From: Pinus tabuliformis
Taxonomy: Eukaryota; Streptophyta; Pinopsida; Pinales; Pinaceae
Reading direction: 5' to 3'
Assembly (NCBI GenBank): GCA_031772625.1
Contig: CM062817.1
Location: forward strand, 950,785,842 to 950,849,841
Length of the DNA: 64,000 nt
This document shows, one piece after another, positions 23,941 through 35,330 of the stretch (the stretch's first letter is position 1; every line of letters begins with the position of its first letter). The translations under genes and the position numbers were made by a program. The notes beneath the pieces were generated by a model. It ran no database searches. It was not told the DNA's origin and saw nothing but the letters and a program-made list of their open reading frames with translations.

Positions 23941-25839
23941 ATTCAGGAATTGTGGTGTTCTGAACGACAGATGTTGAGAAGAGCCATACAGACAAACCAA
24001 TTGTCAGTCATGGAAGCGACAATGTGGCCATATGGGGTGCACCAACATCTCCCCAAGAGGAGAAGGGACTAGGATTTTCTCCAAGGGGAATTCCTTGGTT
24101 GGTGGATTCCATTTTCTCAACCCAAGATCAACGTAGGAAAGGGGTACTGAATATTCCGTTTAAAATAAATTTTAGACACTTTGACACAACTTGTTTTTTC
24201 AGTGTTTAAGAGTCGAGAAAAAACAAAAGATGACTCTAGTCGCTTTCGAGTTTTAATGGGCCTGAAGTGACAAGTGCTCAGATGGACCTTTTATGTTAAG
24301 GAGTCTTAAAAGGAACGAAAGGGACTTCTCTGGAAGTCTAGGTAGAGGGAGTACAAAACCAATCGCAAAACTGCAGAATACTTTTTACAGTACGGCAGCC
24401 AATCTTCCTGAATGCTGTGTTCAGTGCATTGTGATCGATAGGGCGGCAGACACAGTTTCCTATGAATAAAGGATTTAAGCCTATAGGGGTCTCCCAAAAT
24501 ATACTCGACGGTACGTGGGAGCACAAGTCCGTACTGGCACTTATCGTCTCAAAGTGGAGGAATCACGCAACCATCAGTGAGAACAATAGTTACCAGGCTT
24601 TACGACGCCGGAATACGTCTCTAGCCTAGACCTCTAAATGTTGTGCGTTAAGTTCCAAAGTGTTGTTAGATTCATTGAATTTATTTTAAGTTGATCTTGT
24701 TTATGAAGTTTGCCTTTCGGGTTCACCATGAGATGTAGATGTAATTCCTAAAATGCAATCTAAAGATGATAAATAAACTTTTATCTCTTTTGCGCAATGA
24801 AAATCCTAGCTAGTAGGGAAACGAAAGACATAATCTTTTCACAAAGAGCAAAGAGCACACTGTAAATGCACTTTCCTAGATCAAGCCAAACAGACTGTCT
24901 ATATGCAAATGCACATGCATGTATTTGTTTTTCGACTTTCTTAATATATAGATGCTTAAAAAGAAAGTTGATGTACAAATATGAATTTCTTTCCAAGCGA
25001 CAAATATAAACAAGCTTCTTTTCGAAATCAAAAATAGAGATGATTACGACACCTTACGATTTTGAAATGAATACTTGTTTCTGGCACTAGAAAATTAAAA
25101 ATTCAAACCAAAAGCAATAGTAACAGGATAATCGACCATCAACAGCAATCAAACTTTCTCCTATGATCGAAATCGACACTTGCGACAGATTTAAACCAAA
25201 GGACGACAATACGACTATGCTACTTTTGCAAAGGAAAACTGTAAATGACTCAACAAACACACAAAAACATCTACAGTTCTTTTGTACAAAGGAGGCGGAA
25301 TAACAGCAAGGAAAAGGGGTTTCAAACAGACATATACTGATCACAGGCAGCAGAATTCAGGAATAGAACTGGAAAGAATGAAGCACAGAAGCCACAACTG
25401 CACAGAGCTAGTGTGATCAGCGCACCTGTAACACAGGGAATCTGAAATGCAGCGCAGGTTGTCACCTCGGGAAGTGCGCTGAAATTCAGAATCTCTGAAC
25501 AGCACCTGCGCTGGGCCAGAAACGAGACACTGTTTGGGTTCCGGGTCACAGTTTACAATTCAGTTCTTGGTTTTTGGCCGAGTAAAAATCAATCAGTAAT
25601 GCAACAATCAGGGGTAGATCTAAGTAGGATCTAAGAGCTATCACAAGGGCAATCAGATAGTTTGTCAATCAACTGTTTAAATCATAAACAGATCTAGTGG
25701 ATGGATTGAAGCAGCAGTTATCTACTTTTCATTTGTTATGGCAAATGCAATTCGAATTCTACTTATAAGTTTATGAAACAAACAACAAAGAATGATAAAC
25801 AAACAAACTAATTATATTTCCCCAGTATGGTCGCCATTT
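23941..25839 (-). other. Element C 5' leader region
   Basis: About 1.9 kb between the right LTR and gag without a recognisable gene. The primer-binding site lies at about 25823-25839 (plus strand CCCCAGTATGGTCGCCA). One perfect 6-bp hairpin (24209-24237) resembles those in the 3' interior. Confidence 0.6.
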
Positions 25840-26881
25840 TGTTACAAGGAAAAGTGTCTATTTAGAACTGCTCTATCCCACTAAGGTGTGACAGCTGCCT
25901 TAGAAACAAATAGAGAAAATCTACTTTTGTATTTCCTTTATGAATTATAGATAGAGAGGAATAGAAAGAACCAACCTCTGTCTTGCGCTAATCCTTTGAT
26001 TCGATCCCTCTCTTCTTTAATAGTGTTCAGCTACTTGCTCCCTAGGACGCCCAGCTTCACAAGGTACCTGTAAGATCACAGAAGCATAGCACTATACAAA
26101 GATATGGATCTATATTCATAAACAACTTAGGATCAGATTTAAATTGACCATACAAATGTAACAAGCATCAATGATACAAAAGCATGGAGGAAAACTCAAA
26201 TAGCTTTTATTGATAAACAAGAAAATATCCAGGAGGGGTTACAACCAGTTGTTCCGATCCAGCATCAACCTCCCAGCAAAGAAGCCCCTCTTCACCTCAA
26301 ACAAAGCTTAGATCACCCAACAATCTGTTGTTTGTCTCTAGAAACTAACAGCAATTCCTTACAATATGCAAAATTCCAGCCTCTAGATCTCTGGGATGAG
26401 GGATCCATATATAGATATCTCTAAGGGGGATGAGTCAGCTTGTGATTTGATTAGTGTCTTCTCTTTGTTAGTTCTTGCTTCCACTTGGAGACTGAGGTCT
26501 TATTACTCATCCTTGGTCAAATTCAGTGAGGCAAGTGTCACAGGAGAAGATTTTGGGAGCTTCCATTGCCTCTCTACCTCGCGGAATGACACTGCCATTT
26601 GTCATTTCTCACCCAACGCACCCCACAGAAGGGACTTTTGAAATGCAAAGCACCCTGAAAGTGTATTTAGGTGAGATGCAACGCACTTAGCCAATGGAGC
26701 AGCTGAAATGATCCTGTTTTGACCAATTCTGAGCAGTTTCTGGTGGAGAACTTCTAGGAGAAGCTGTAATCTGATGACCTTGTTCCTTTAGGGGTTAGTA
26801 CAACAATTTTAGGGACTTAGGAGCCCTTGGTTTATGGACATTTCATGCTTGGAGTTGTAGGGCACAAAAATGTCTATAACA
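25840..26881 (-). repeat. Element C 5' LTR (right)
   Basis: Pairs with 19045-20086, with the same length and termini (TGTTACAAGG...CTATAACA), and is followed by the target duplication TCGCT at 26882-26886. Confidence 0.95.
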
Positions 26882-27257
26882 TCGCTGCCATCTTGACTCG
26901 TTTAAGACGTTGGTTTTGATTCCTCTGCCAGGTCTCTCCTTTCCTCGCCACCTTCTTCAACTTCTTGCTGTCTTTCATCCTTCTCTTGTTCCGCCTTATA
27001 GATTTATCACCACCTTTTCGTTTATGATGAATTTGTCCTCCACTTCCTTTCTCTCTTGTAACTTGAATGATGCTCTTTTCGGTGTTTTCCGAGATTTGTT
27101 TTGGATTGCGTACCTGCTGCTCTGGATTATCATTAATTGCTATGGTCAGGGAGGTATGGCCACTGTCCCTTTTTCCTATCTTTGCTGCCAAATACACCTG
27201 CCTTATCTTCCCGCTCTGGATCTTCATGGTTTTTTGATTACCATTATGTTGTTTCAT
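26882..27257 (-). pseudogene. LINE-B ORF3, first half
   Basis: The ATG at 27255-27257 lies upstream of the ORF2 stop (27244-27246), so the frames overlap by 14 nt. The frame is open down to the element C insertion site at 26882, about 125 codons, and continues in register at 19039 if one copy of TCGCT is removed. The sequence is basic and polar (KQHNGNQKTMKIQSGKIRQV, later RRNKRRMKDSKKLKKVARKG) with no known domain. An alternative is that a 1-nt indel separated this from ORF2 and that it is a C-terminal extension. Against that, the ORF3 frame has a TAA about 25 nt upstream of its ATG. Confidence 0.5.
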
Positions 27258-28386
27258 GAGTATCGTTGTCCATGAGTTGTTTTAAACTATCCCATCTTGT
27301 CATCACCATTTGATTTGTCCAGCTGTCATCCACTTTCCCCATTAATTCCTTACTTCCCCAATTGGCCAAGCAATCCGCAGGCTTATTTCCTTCTCGCTTG
27401 ACATGAGAGGTGATCTTGTATTCAATATCTTTCAATGTTTCTTCAATTTCTTGGACTATGCTCGCTGTTCTCCAACTTTTGACAACCTGCTCCCACTGTT
27501 TCCCTTGTATTAATTTTTTTATGGTGTTTATAACCAGGGCTGAGTCACCTTCGATCTCTAACTTTCTATATCCATTTCTTATCGCAATTTTGAGGCCCTG
27601 ATAAGCCGCCATGAATTCCGATTCATTATTACTCATAGTTCCTCCATGTTTTGCATAAATCCATTCTACATTTCCTTGACTGTTTCTAAAGATTCCTCCA
27701 TATCCTGCTGGACCTGGATTCTCCTTTGTCACTCCGTCAAAGTTAAGCTTGATAAACCCTTCCTGTGGCCTTCGGAAGGCTGCAAGACTTTGGGCAGCAA
27801 TAGGTTGTTGTTGCTTTGTTTTTTGTTGAAAGACCATCCCTCGTTCCAGGTTCAACCTTCTTAGGATTTCAGCTTCTTCCTCAGAGGTCTTCCAATCTTC
27901 CTCTGTCAAAACTTCTGCAAGGATTGATTCCCTGATTTGTCTCAAGGTCCTTTGTCAAACTTCCTTCGGATTTGATATTTTCTCTTGGAAAATTGTTCCA
28001 TTTCTTTATTTCCAAATATTCCACACATTGAATCCTGCCACCATGTTCCAGGCTCTTCTCACCACCGAGCTTTTAAACTTTCCTTCTCCCCAATTACACA
28101 GAGTTTGTATGATATCTTGTGGATTTCGTTCAATTGTTGAAAATAGATCTTTAGTCTTATCCCATTGGAATTGGGCTATTCTGCAGCCATTTAGTAAGTG
28201 TTCTTGGTCTTCTCCGTCTTGGTTGCATAGACAACATCTTGATGGGCCTGAGAATGCTCCTTTTTGGATTTGATCCTAGGTTAGAATACATTTGCTCCCT
28301 ACCAACCACACGAACATCTTTATCTTCAGCCACCATTTATTTTTCCAAATTTTTCTCCATTTCTGCTCCTCTTCCCTCTGCTCTTG
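27244..28386 (-). pseudogene. LINE-B ORF2 C-terminus: zf-RVT and RNase H
   Basis: The zf-RVT-type finger reads WWLKIKMFVWLVGSKC (about 28340), then CCLCNQDGEDQEHLLNGC (Cys-Cys-His-Cys, about 28240). Stops follow YNIKI (28384), ILT and IWK. RNase H is intact in one frame at 27244-27945: LNFDGVTKENPGPAGYGG (first Asp), MSNNESEFMAAYQGLKIA (Glu), LEIEGDSALVI (Asp) and GNKPADCLANWG (last Asp). It removes RNA from the hybrid during reverse transcription in families that carry it. The frame ends at TAA 27244-27246, overlapped by ORF3. Confidence 0.85.
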
Positions 28387-30870
28387 CTAGATTTTTATAT
28401 TATATGCTTCCCTAATAGTGAAAGTTCCTTTAGTTTCTTTTCCCCATCGTAGAATATCATTGCCTCCTCTGTTTTTTATTTTCCTGGACTCTAATTCCTT
28501 ACTAAACAAGATTTTTTGTTCCTCTGTTGCATTCCTGTTCCAGTCTTCCATTGTTTTCCATTCTCTCCATTCTTCATTTTCTCTTCCTTCTATCCAATAA
28601 TCTTTGACCAAGATGAGTTCTCTGTCAATCCCTGTTCTGTAGATATCCTGCATTCCCTGTAGATTCACCATTTTCTCCCTTTGCTGCCACGCTTCCTCCC
28701 AAAATCTCGCATTCTGGCCCCCTCTGATTTCCCAAAATATATTTCCATCTACTAATTCTCTGCTTTGATTAGTCAGGTTCCATATGTCTGATCCTCTTGG
28801 TATTTCTTGTTTCCTTAATATTTCTTCAGGAGTTGATGGCATATTATATTTAGCTGTCCATATTTCTTTCCACAGGTCCTTTCCTCCTTGCATCCATCTC
28901 CATCTTAATTTGGCTGCTAGAACTTGATTTAGAACAGATGGGTCCCTTAGACCTAGTCCACCTTTTTCTTTTGGTTTAGTTAGGCTATCCCATGAGCAGA
29001 GTGCCCATTCCTTTTGTTGCTTAGGCCCTCCCCATAGGAATTTTCTATATATCTCTATCAGCTTATTGCATATCCCCTTTGGCGCTGCCATTACTAATAA
29101 TGGATATATCGGGATCGCCTGAATGGTTGATTTGAGCAATACGACCCTTGCAGCAAGATTCAGAGTACGGAAAGACCAATTTTCAAGTCTTTTCATGATC
29201 TTTTCCAAAATGGATCTCCAGTTTCCTATTTTTAGGGATGATGAGTCTAGCATAGTTCCTAAATACTTTGTTGGAAGCTCCCCTTTTCTATAGCCCAAGA
29301 TCCTGGTTAAGTGGTTTTTGATGGGTTCCACTGTATTAAAAAAGAAAGTTCTTGATTTTTCATTATTTTCCTCCATACCTGAACCTTTCATAAACACCTC
29401 TAGAATTCTCTTTATCCTTCTCACCTCATTCACGGATGCTTTATAGTATATCATGATGTTGTCCACGAACTGTTGGTTAGTAACTGTAGTATGATTGACC
29501 CATAACCTCAGACCCTGGATTTTCCCTTCTCTTAATTCTTTTTTGAAATATCTACCTAATCCTTCTACTGCTATTATGAAGAGAAAGGGGGATAGGGGAT
29601 CCCCTTGTCGAAGACCTCTTGAAGCATTAAAAGTAGCAGATGGGGCTCCATTTAGTAGGATGGAAAAATTTGGCGTGGAGATCATACTTAAGACCCATTT
29701 CACCCATCTGTCGCAGAATCCAAAGGCTTGAAGGATGGCTTCTAAATATCTCCAATTTAATCTGTCATAGGCTTTTGATAGATCTAATTTAATCAACAAT
29801 CCTTTTTCCTTTTCCATTTTTTAAGTGTGGATTACTTCCTGGGCCACCACTAATCCATCCAGAATCTGTCTTCCTTCTACGAACCCAGTTTGTTCTGGGG
29901 ATATTATGTTCGGGAGGATGGATTTCAGCCTCTGGGCCATCACTGATGCCACTATCTTATAGATAACATTACATAAAGCTATACGGCGAAATCCTTTAGC
30001 TTGATCCACATGGGTAGTTTTAGGAATGAGGGTTAACAGGGTTGAGTTTATACATGGCCATATTCTTTGATGGATTCAAGCTTCCTCCACCACTTCTAGG
30101 ACTTCTTCAGCAAGGAAGTGCCATCCTGCTTGGTAGAATTCTACCGTGTACCCATCTGGCCCAGGGGCTTCGTTCCTTTGCATATTCCTGATTGTTTCCT
30201 CTACTTCTTCCATAGTAATTTTCCTCATCAATGCCAAATTTTGTTCTCTGGTTACCAGTTTAGGGATCTCTTTGTTTATCTTCGTTATAGCCTCTGTTCT
30301 ATTTTCTTGAGTTTCATTTAGCAAATTTTTGAAATGATTAACCAGTACTTTTTCTATTTCATCATGCTGGAGGACACGCTGACCTTCTTGGTTCTTAATG
30401 GAGAAAATTATGTTTCTTTGTCTATGTTGTATCATTGCTTTATGGAAGAACTTAGTATTCCTTTCCCCTTCTCTAAGCCACTGAACCCTTGACTTCTGTC
30501 TCCATAGGATTTCTTCTTGTTTCCTTCTCTCTTCTAGTTGATTTATTATAATTCCTTCTTCCTTTATTCTATCTTCCTGTAAACCTTCTAGTATATCCAT
30601 CTGTTGCAGCTCTTCCATTCTTTGCTCTAGGCGTTGTTTCTCTTTCAGTATATTTCCAAATTCTTCTTTATTCCACTTTTTTATTTTGTCTCTCAGCTCC
30701 TTTAATTTGAGTTGGAAGGTATGCATTTTATTTTTCCCTTTTTGTTCACTCTTCTTCCACCATTCTTCAAGTTTCTCTATCAGCCCCTCATTTCTGAGCC
30801 AAAATGCTTCAAATCTAAAAGGTTTGTTATTAGGTCTTTGTTTGAGATCTATTTCCATCTTAATCGGCCA
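28387..30870 (-). pseudogene. LINE-B ORF2, reverse transcriptase, broken
   Basis: The frame is continuous from about 31053 down to 28387 except for TGA/TAA codons near 30073 and 29818. The linker has EGERNTKFFHKAMIQHRQ. Polymerase motifs in order: NEAPGPDGYTVEFYQ, FRRIALCNVIYKIVASVM, PEQTGFVEGRQILDGL, LIKLDLSKAYDRLNW (motif A), SRGLRQGDPLSPFLF (motif B) and NQQFVDNIMIYY (motif C). The usual Asp-Asp of motif C is Asp-Asn here (Asn codon at 29458-29460), which should abolish catalysis. The 476-residue open block at 28387-29817 covers palm, thumb and connection regions. Confidence 0.85.
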
Positions 30871-31522
30871 GTGATCCGATCCTGCAACCGGTAGAATTGT
30901 GGCTTCTATGAAAACATCTTTCATCATTATTTGTCCAGAAATTAAGAACCTACCAAGTCGTGATGCAATTTGATTAACTCCCCCTCTTCGGTTGCTCCAA
31001 GTATGATATCCATTTATAGTTTGAATATCGATCAGTCCCTGCTCCCTTATCATATCTCCGAACTATTCCATAGTTGTATCCCTTCTCCTTAGCCCTCCTC
31101 TTTTTTCCGCTAAGCTTTTAATCAGATTGAAGTCCCCTCCTACTATCCACTGTTTTCCAGGGATTAGATTCCTCATTGCTTTGGGTATGGGGTCCGTGAA
31201 CACCTGTTATAATAACCTCCTCTGTTGTTCCTATAATCTTTGCAGTTCCTGTTAGAATTCTTGGGAAGCTTATCCACTTGTCTAATTGTATTTCTTTAGG
31301 GTTCCAAATTATTACCAAACCCCCCACACTCCCAATCGCATCCTCTCCCATCATTTCATATCTATTCTTGTTTATGTTCAAAATATCTCTCATTTTCTCA
31401 GTACTTATTTTTGTTTCTTGTACTATCATTATGCTAGGCTTATCTTTTTTCAATCTGTCATTTAAATACCTCTGTTTTCCTCTACTGTTGAGGCCTCTTA
31501 TGTTCCAGCTTGTGATAATCAT
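30871..31522 (-). pseudogene. LINE-B ORF2, endonuclease domain, broken
   Basis: ORF2 begins at ATG 31520-31522, 29 nt after the ORF1 stop, with MIITSWNIRGLNSRGKQRYL. Catalytic motifs: WNIRGLN (Asn), IMIVQETK (Glu), GVHGPHT (usual Tyr replaced by His), GGDFNLIKS (Asp and Asn, about 31145, in a second frame after a 1-nt shift near 31185), ASRLGRFLIS and AGSDHWPIKME (Ser-Asp-His, about 30875). One TAG lies near 31068. The domain nicks target DNA to prime reverse transcription in working L1s. Confidence 0.85.
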
Positions 31523-31551
31523 CGCAAAAGTTTCGGTAGGGTTTGAAATAC

Positions 31552-33095
31552 CTATGAGAGAGGTATGACTCTTCCTGAATTAACTAACATTTCTCCAACT
31601 TCTTGAATTGTTTCACTCATTGTTCTTCTACCTCTTTTTCTACCTCCCTTGGCAGTACTGCTCATTCCTAGATTCTGGGTTTCCTGCATCTCCATTTTCC
31701 CAACTCTTCGATCTTCAATTATTCTTTTTTTCTCTTTGTATCTTTGAAAGGCTTCTTTGTGCATCTGTTTCTGATCCTCTGGAATAAATCTTTCATCGAG
31801 CCTCTTCCATTCTTGCAGGAGCTTCGTCATTACTTGTTCTTCTTCCTCTCCTTTTGTTTTCTATGGGTCTATTTCCATTATTCGTTGATCCTCTTGGTTT
31901 TCTATTGGATCCTATGTACCCTCTTGACCTTTATCTACTTGATCTGCCTCTTTATTTGGGTTTTCCTTTACGACTTCCATTCCTTCTATTTCCTCATCTT
32001 CGTTCTCCTCTGTTTCTACTTCTTCGTCCTGTAATACTTGGAACTTGTTTTTGGATTCTATAATATGGATTCCTTTTTGTTTGTCCAGCTTTGTCTTGTT
32101 GTTCCCTATTTTTTTCTTTCTCTGCACTTCTCTGAAATTCTCATCCTCCTGTCCTGATTTCTTTGCCGCGTTTCTCCTCTCATTTTCTGCTTCCTTTTCC
32201 TTTTCTGATAACGTGATAGGGAATTCTTGGTATAGATGTCCACACTCATGGCATCTTCTGCAATGAAAGGGGATATGCTCGTAATCAATTGGTTGGTGCC
32301 AGATCTCATCGTGATATTCCAACTCTATTGTGTCTGGAAGTGGCTCTGTTATGTTCATATACACGCATATTCTTGCGTATGTTGTATATCTACCCCTCTT
32401 TGTCGATTCTGCCACTTTCACAAAAGATCCTATTGCATTCCCTATACCCTCAAGGATCTCTGGGTCCCAGAATTCTATTGGTAAGCCAAAGAGTTTGATC
32501 CATACTGGGGCTGCTAGCATTCTTTCCTTATCTGGGTTATAACAGTCTACCCACTTCCTCATAAATAATCCAACATTGTTCATGAAGTAGGGTCTTTCCT
32601 CAAAGATCCTTTCGCTGTCTTCTAGGTTGGAGAATATGACTGTAAAAAAGCCCTTCGCCCCCAGCTTTATTTCCACATGTCGTTTTGGTTTCCACCTTTG
32701 CTGGATCCATCTGAGAAGATCTTTCTCTATTGGCCAGTATCCTACAAATTTACAGATCAAATCATAATCCTTCATGTAACTTCTATATTTCTCTAGTCCG
32801 TTATGCGGTCTTACGAACCTGGGTTTGTTCATTGCCCTTGGCAGATATTTACTTCTTGCTCCCGTTTTCCTTTGTGTTCCTGCTGCTGAAGTTTCTCCTT
32901 TGCTTGTTCTGTCTCCTTCCTTCTGCCTTTCCTTCCTCTCTTCTCCCGTTATCACTGCTTTGAAGGAGGGGATCTCTCCCCTCCCCTATGCCACTTCCAT
33001 TTCTTTCCTTCTCTTTTTACCCCCCAGGCTTCTGGTTTTTGGACTTTTCTTGCTCTAGTTCCAATACTTCTGTTCTCAAGCCCGTGTTCTGCCAT
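31552..33095 (-). pseudogene. LINE-B ORF1 (DUF4283-like, zinc knuckle), broken
   Basis: The frame runs from about 32985 to the stop at 31552-31554, with two stops between 31912 and 31835. A frameshift near 32960-33000 separates it from the possible start ATG at 33093-33095 (MAEHGLENRSIG). The DUF4283-like domain spans about 32860-32320: LICKFVGYWPIEKDLLRWIQ, RIFEERPYFMNN and LAAPVWIKLFGLPIEFWD. A zinc knuckle at 32221-32262 reads CRRCHECGHLYQEF, with Phe where the last Cys is expected. The C-terminal part is acidic then basic (EETEENEDEEIEGM; GGRKRGRR). It is an RNA-binding particle protein in related elements. Confidence 0.8.
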
Positions 33096-33257
33096 GGTGC
33101 GCTTCTCCAACGTCCAACGACCCTTCTACCCAACCTTTGCCGAAACCCTAGATTGTAAAACCCTCATCTCGTCCCCCATCGGAAAAAAATTGTCATCTTC
33201 CAATTTCGATACTTTTTTCTAAGTATGTACCTTACTTAGGAAAATAATACTTAGCTT

Positions 33258-33760
33258 AAGTAGTGGTAGGCGCAGGATATAGTTTCCATTCTCGCACAGG
33301 AAAAAAAGTTTTCTACTATCCCTAAGTTATCAGAAATGTCTCTAAAAATTTTGTCGAGGCCTACTTGTTCTATTAAGGTCTCTCCATTGCAAACGAAGAA
33401 GGTGTCATATCAATAATAGTTCTAGGAAACTTTATACTAGTAGTCAAATAAATGATTGGTAAACCTAACAATGCCTCAACCTCCAAAGAGTTAGCATTTG
33501 GATTATTAATTAGAAATGATTTTCATGGCCATATATTAATCCCTTCCACTAATTTCCCTCATTTTTACATGCACAAACTTCAATTCAAGAATTAGAGGCA
33601 ATATGCGAAGGGAAATATTTTGTAGTCTTCACAACTCTCACATTTCTTATGGAAAGCCTCGTTAATGGTTAATCAATGTAGAGAAATGCATCCTTATATA
33701 GAATTCAAGATAATACCATATCATCACCTCACCTAGTGTTTTTCATTAGTTGACCTCGTA
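33258..33760. other. Non-coding spacer
   Basis: AT-rich DNA between LINE-B and copia D with no gene or clear repeat. It continues on the other side of D at 39636. Confidence 0.5.
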
Positions 33761-33765
33761 TGACT

Positions 33766-33923
33766 TGTCAGGCCAGGGTAACTCCAGAATGGGCAGAGAA
33801 AAACTGATTGCATAATTCATTAGCTAACTATCATTTATATACATAAATGGGACCGATCAGTTCATCTTCTTGATGACTGTTCGCATTCCAGTTCACCCAT
33901 CCGTTGAGGATTAGGTGTCAACA
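33766..33923 (-). repeat. Copia D 3' LTR (left)
   Basis: 158 bp; differs from 39473-39630 at three positions (A/T, C/G and A/G). Very short for a plant copia LTR. Confidence 0.95.
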
Positions 33924-33931
33924 TTCCCCCC

Positions 33932-35330
33932 TTAATCTGAAGGGATGTTGGTGAGTCCAAGCATCATTCTGATTATTTCAAGCTTTTCTCTTCCAAGCGC
34001 TTTGGTGAAGATGTCTGCAATTTGCTCGTTTGTGGAAGAATGACGGAGATGGATTGTTTTGGCCTCAACATGATGTCGGATCAGATGATATTTACTATTG
34101 ATGTGCTTAGTGCGATCATGGAACTTTGGGTTCTTGGCCAACTTTATTGCAGAGGTGTTATCAATCATGAGTGGAGTTGATTGTATTTGTTTTACCTGCA
34201 AATCTTCAAGAATTTTCCTGAGCCACACAATTTCTTTCATTGCTTCAGCTGCTGCCACATATTCTGCTTCTGTTGTGGAATCTGCTGGTACTGATTGTTT
34301 GCGTGATCTCCAGGAGACAGCTCCTGATCCAAGACTCATAGCATATCCTGAAGTAGATACCCCAGTTTCTTTGTCTCCATCGAAGTCTGAATCAGAGTAT
34401 CCAATCAAGTTGAAGTCATCCACCTATGTATACTTGATTCCAAGGTCTTGAGTTCCCTTCAAGTACCTTAGAAATCTTTTTGCAGCAGACCAATGTCCCT
34501 CACAAGGCTTTTGCATAAACCTGGAGAGGATTCCAACAGCAAATGAAATGTTTGGTCTGGTAGTAGTGAGGTAGATGAGACTTCCTACAAGCTGTCTATA
34601 CTTTGTTGCATCCTCAAATTCCTTTCCTTCAATAGATGTGAGCTTCAAGTTTTGTTCCATTGGAGTAGAAAGAGGATTGCACTCTATCATGCCAAATCTG
34701 TTTAACAAATCTCCAATGTATTTCTTTTGAGAAAGAAATATGGATTTTGGGTGTTGGGTTACTTCAAAGCCAAGATAGTAATGAACATAGCCCAAATCAG
34801 TCATTTCAAAACTTTTTCCTAATTCTTTCTTTATGGATGCAATATAGCTTTCATTGTTCCCTGTCATTAAAAGATCATCTACATATACCACAAGATATAC
34901 AATTGTTTTGTCAACTTTCTTGACAAATAAAGTTGCATCATCAAGATCAAAATGTTTGAAGTTGAGTTTCAGAAGATGTTCAGTTAGTTTTTCATACCAT
35001 GCTCGTGGTGCTTGTTTGAGGCCATACAAGGACTTCACAAGTTTGCATACTTTGTGTTCATGTCCTTTCACAGAAAATCCTTCAGGCTCGAACATAAAAA
35101 CATTCTCTTTTAGATCTCCATTCAAGAATGCAGTTTTTACATCCATTTCATGGACTTTCCAACCGTTATGAGCAGCTAGTGCAAAGAGTGTCCTGATGGT
35201 TTCCCATTTTGCTATGGGGGAAAAAGTTTCCTCATAATCGACCCCTTCGTTCTCTCCAAAACCTTTTGCTACAAGCCTAGCTTTGTGCTTGTCAAGTGAG
35301 CCATCAGCTTTGTACTTGTTCTTGTAGACC
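33932..35330 (-). pseudogene. Copia D reverse transcriptase and RNase H, broken
   Basis: The reverse transcriptase (34424-35330) has DVKTAFLNGDLKENVFM, YGLKQAPRAWYEKL and the active-site YVDDLLMTG, with a stop near 35329 (GCK-stop-VYKNKYK). The upstream part VDYEETFSPIAKWETIR is in frame. RNase H (33932-34423) follows after one stop (KYT-stop-VDDF) and reads YSDSDFDGDKETGVSTSGYA, STTEAEYVAAAEAMKEIVWL, LMIDNTSAIKLAKNPKFHDR and NEQIADIFTKALG, so all catalytic acids appear present. All of it is in one frame with integrase. Together these would copy element RNA into DNA. Confidence 0.9.

Larger units (their letters stand above)
19045..26881 (-). mobile_element. Element C: gag-protease-only LTR retrotransposon
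   Basis: This is a complete LTR element with LTRs of equal length (1,042 bp) and termini TGTTA...TAACA. The 5-bp target duplication is TCGCT at 19040-19044 and 26882-26886. It lies in the minus orientation. The primer-binding site (minus strand TGGCGACCATACTGGGG) abuts the right LTR and the polypurine tract (TTTAGGGGGCAAC) abuts the left LTR. The interior codes only for gag zinc knuckles and a retropepsin-like domain. I found no reverse transcriptase, RNase H or integrase, so it must depend on another element. It is inserted in LINE-B. The TGGCG-type priming site and the protease form point to Ty3/gypsy ancestry. Confidence 0.9.
26882..33238 (-). mobile_element. LINE-B, main segment (minus strand)
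   Basis: This is the 5' and central part of the L1-type LINE whose 3' end is at 18011-19044. Order on the minus strand: leader, ORF1 (DUF4283-like plus knuckle), ORF2 (endonuclease, reverse transcriptase, zf-RVT, RNase H) and the first half of ORF3. The total without element C is about 7.4 kb. The right border is set by a candidate target duplication, GGAAAATAATACTTAGCTT at 33239-33257, matching GGAAAGAATATTTAGCTT at 17993-18010 with about two substitutions and one extra base. The element is better preserved than LINE-A: ORF2 has one frameshift and roughly eight stops. Confidence 0.85.

Noticed and set aside
30118-32963. Many plus-strand frames rich in Phe, Leu and Ser
   Set aside because: They are antisense shadows of the LINE-B ORFs.
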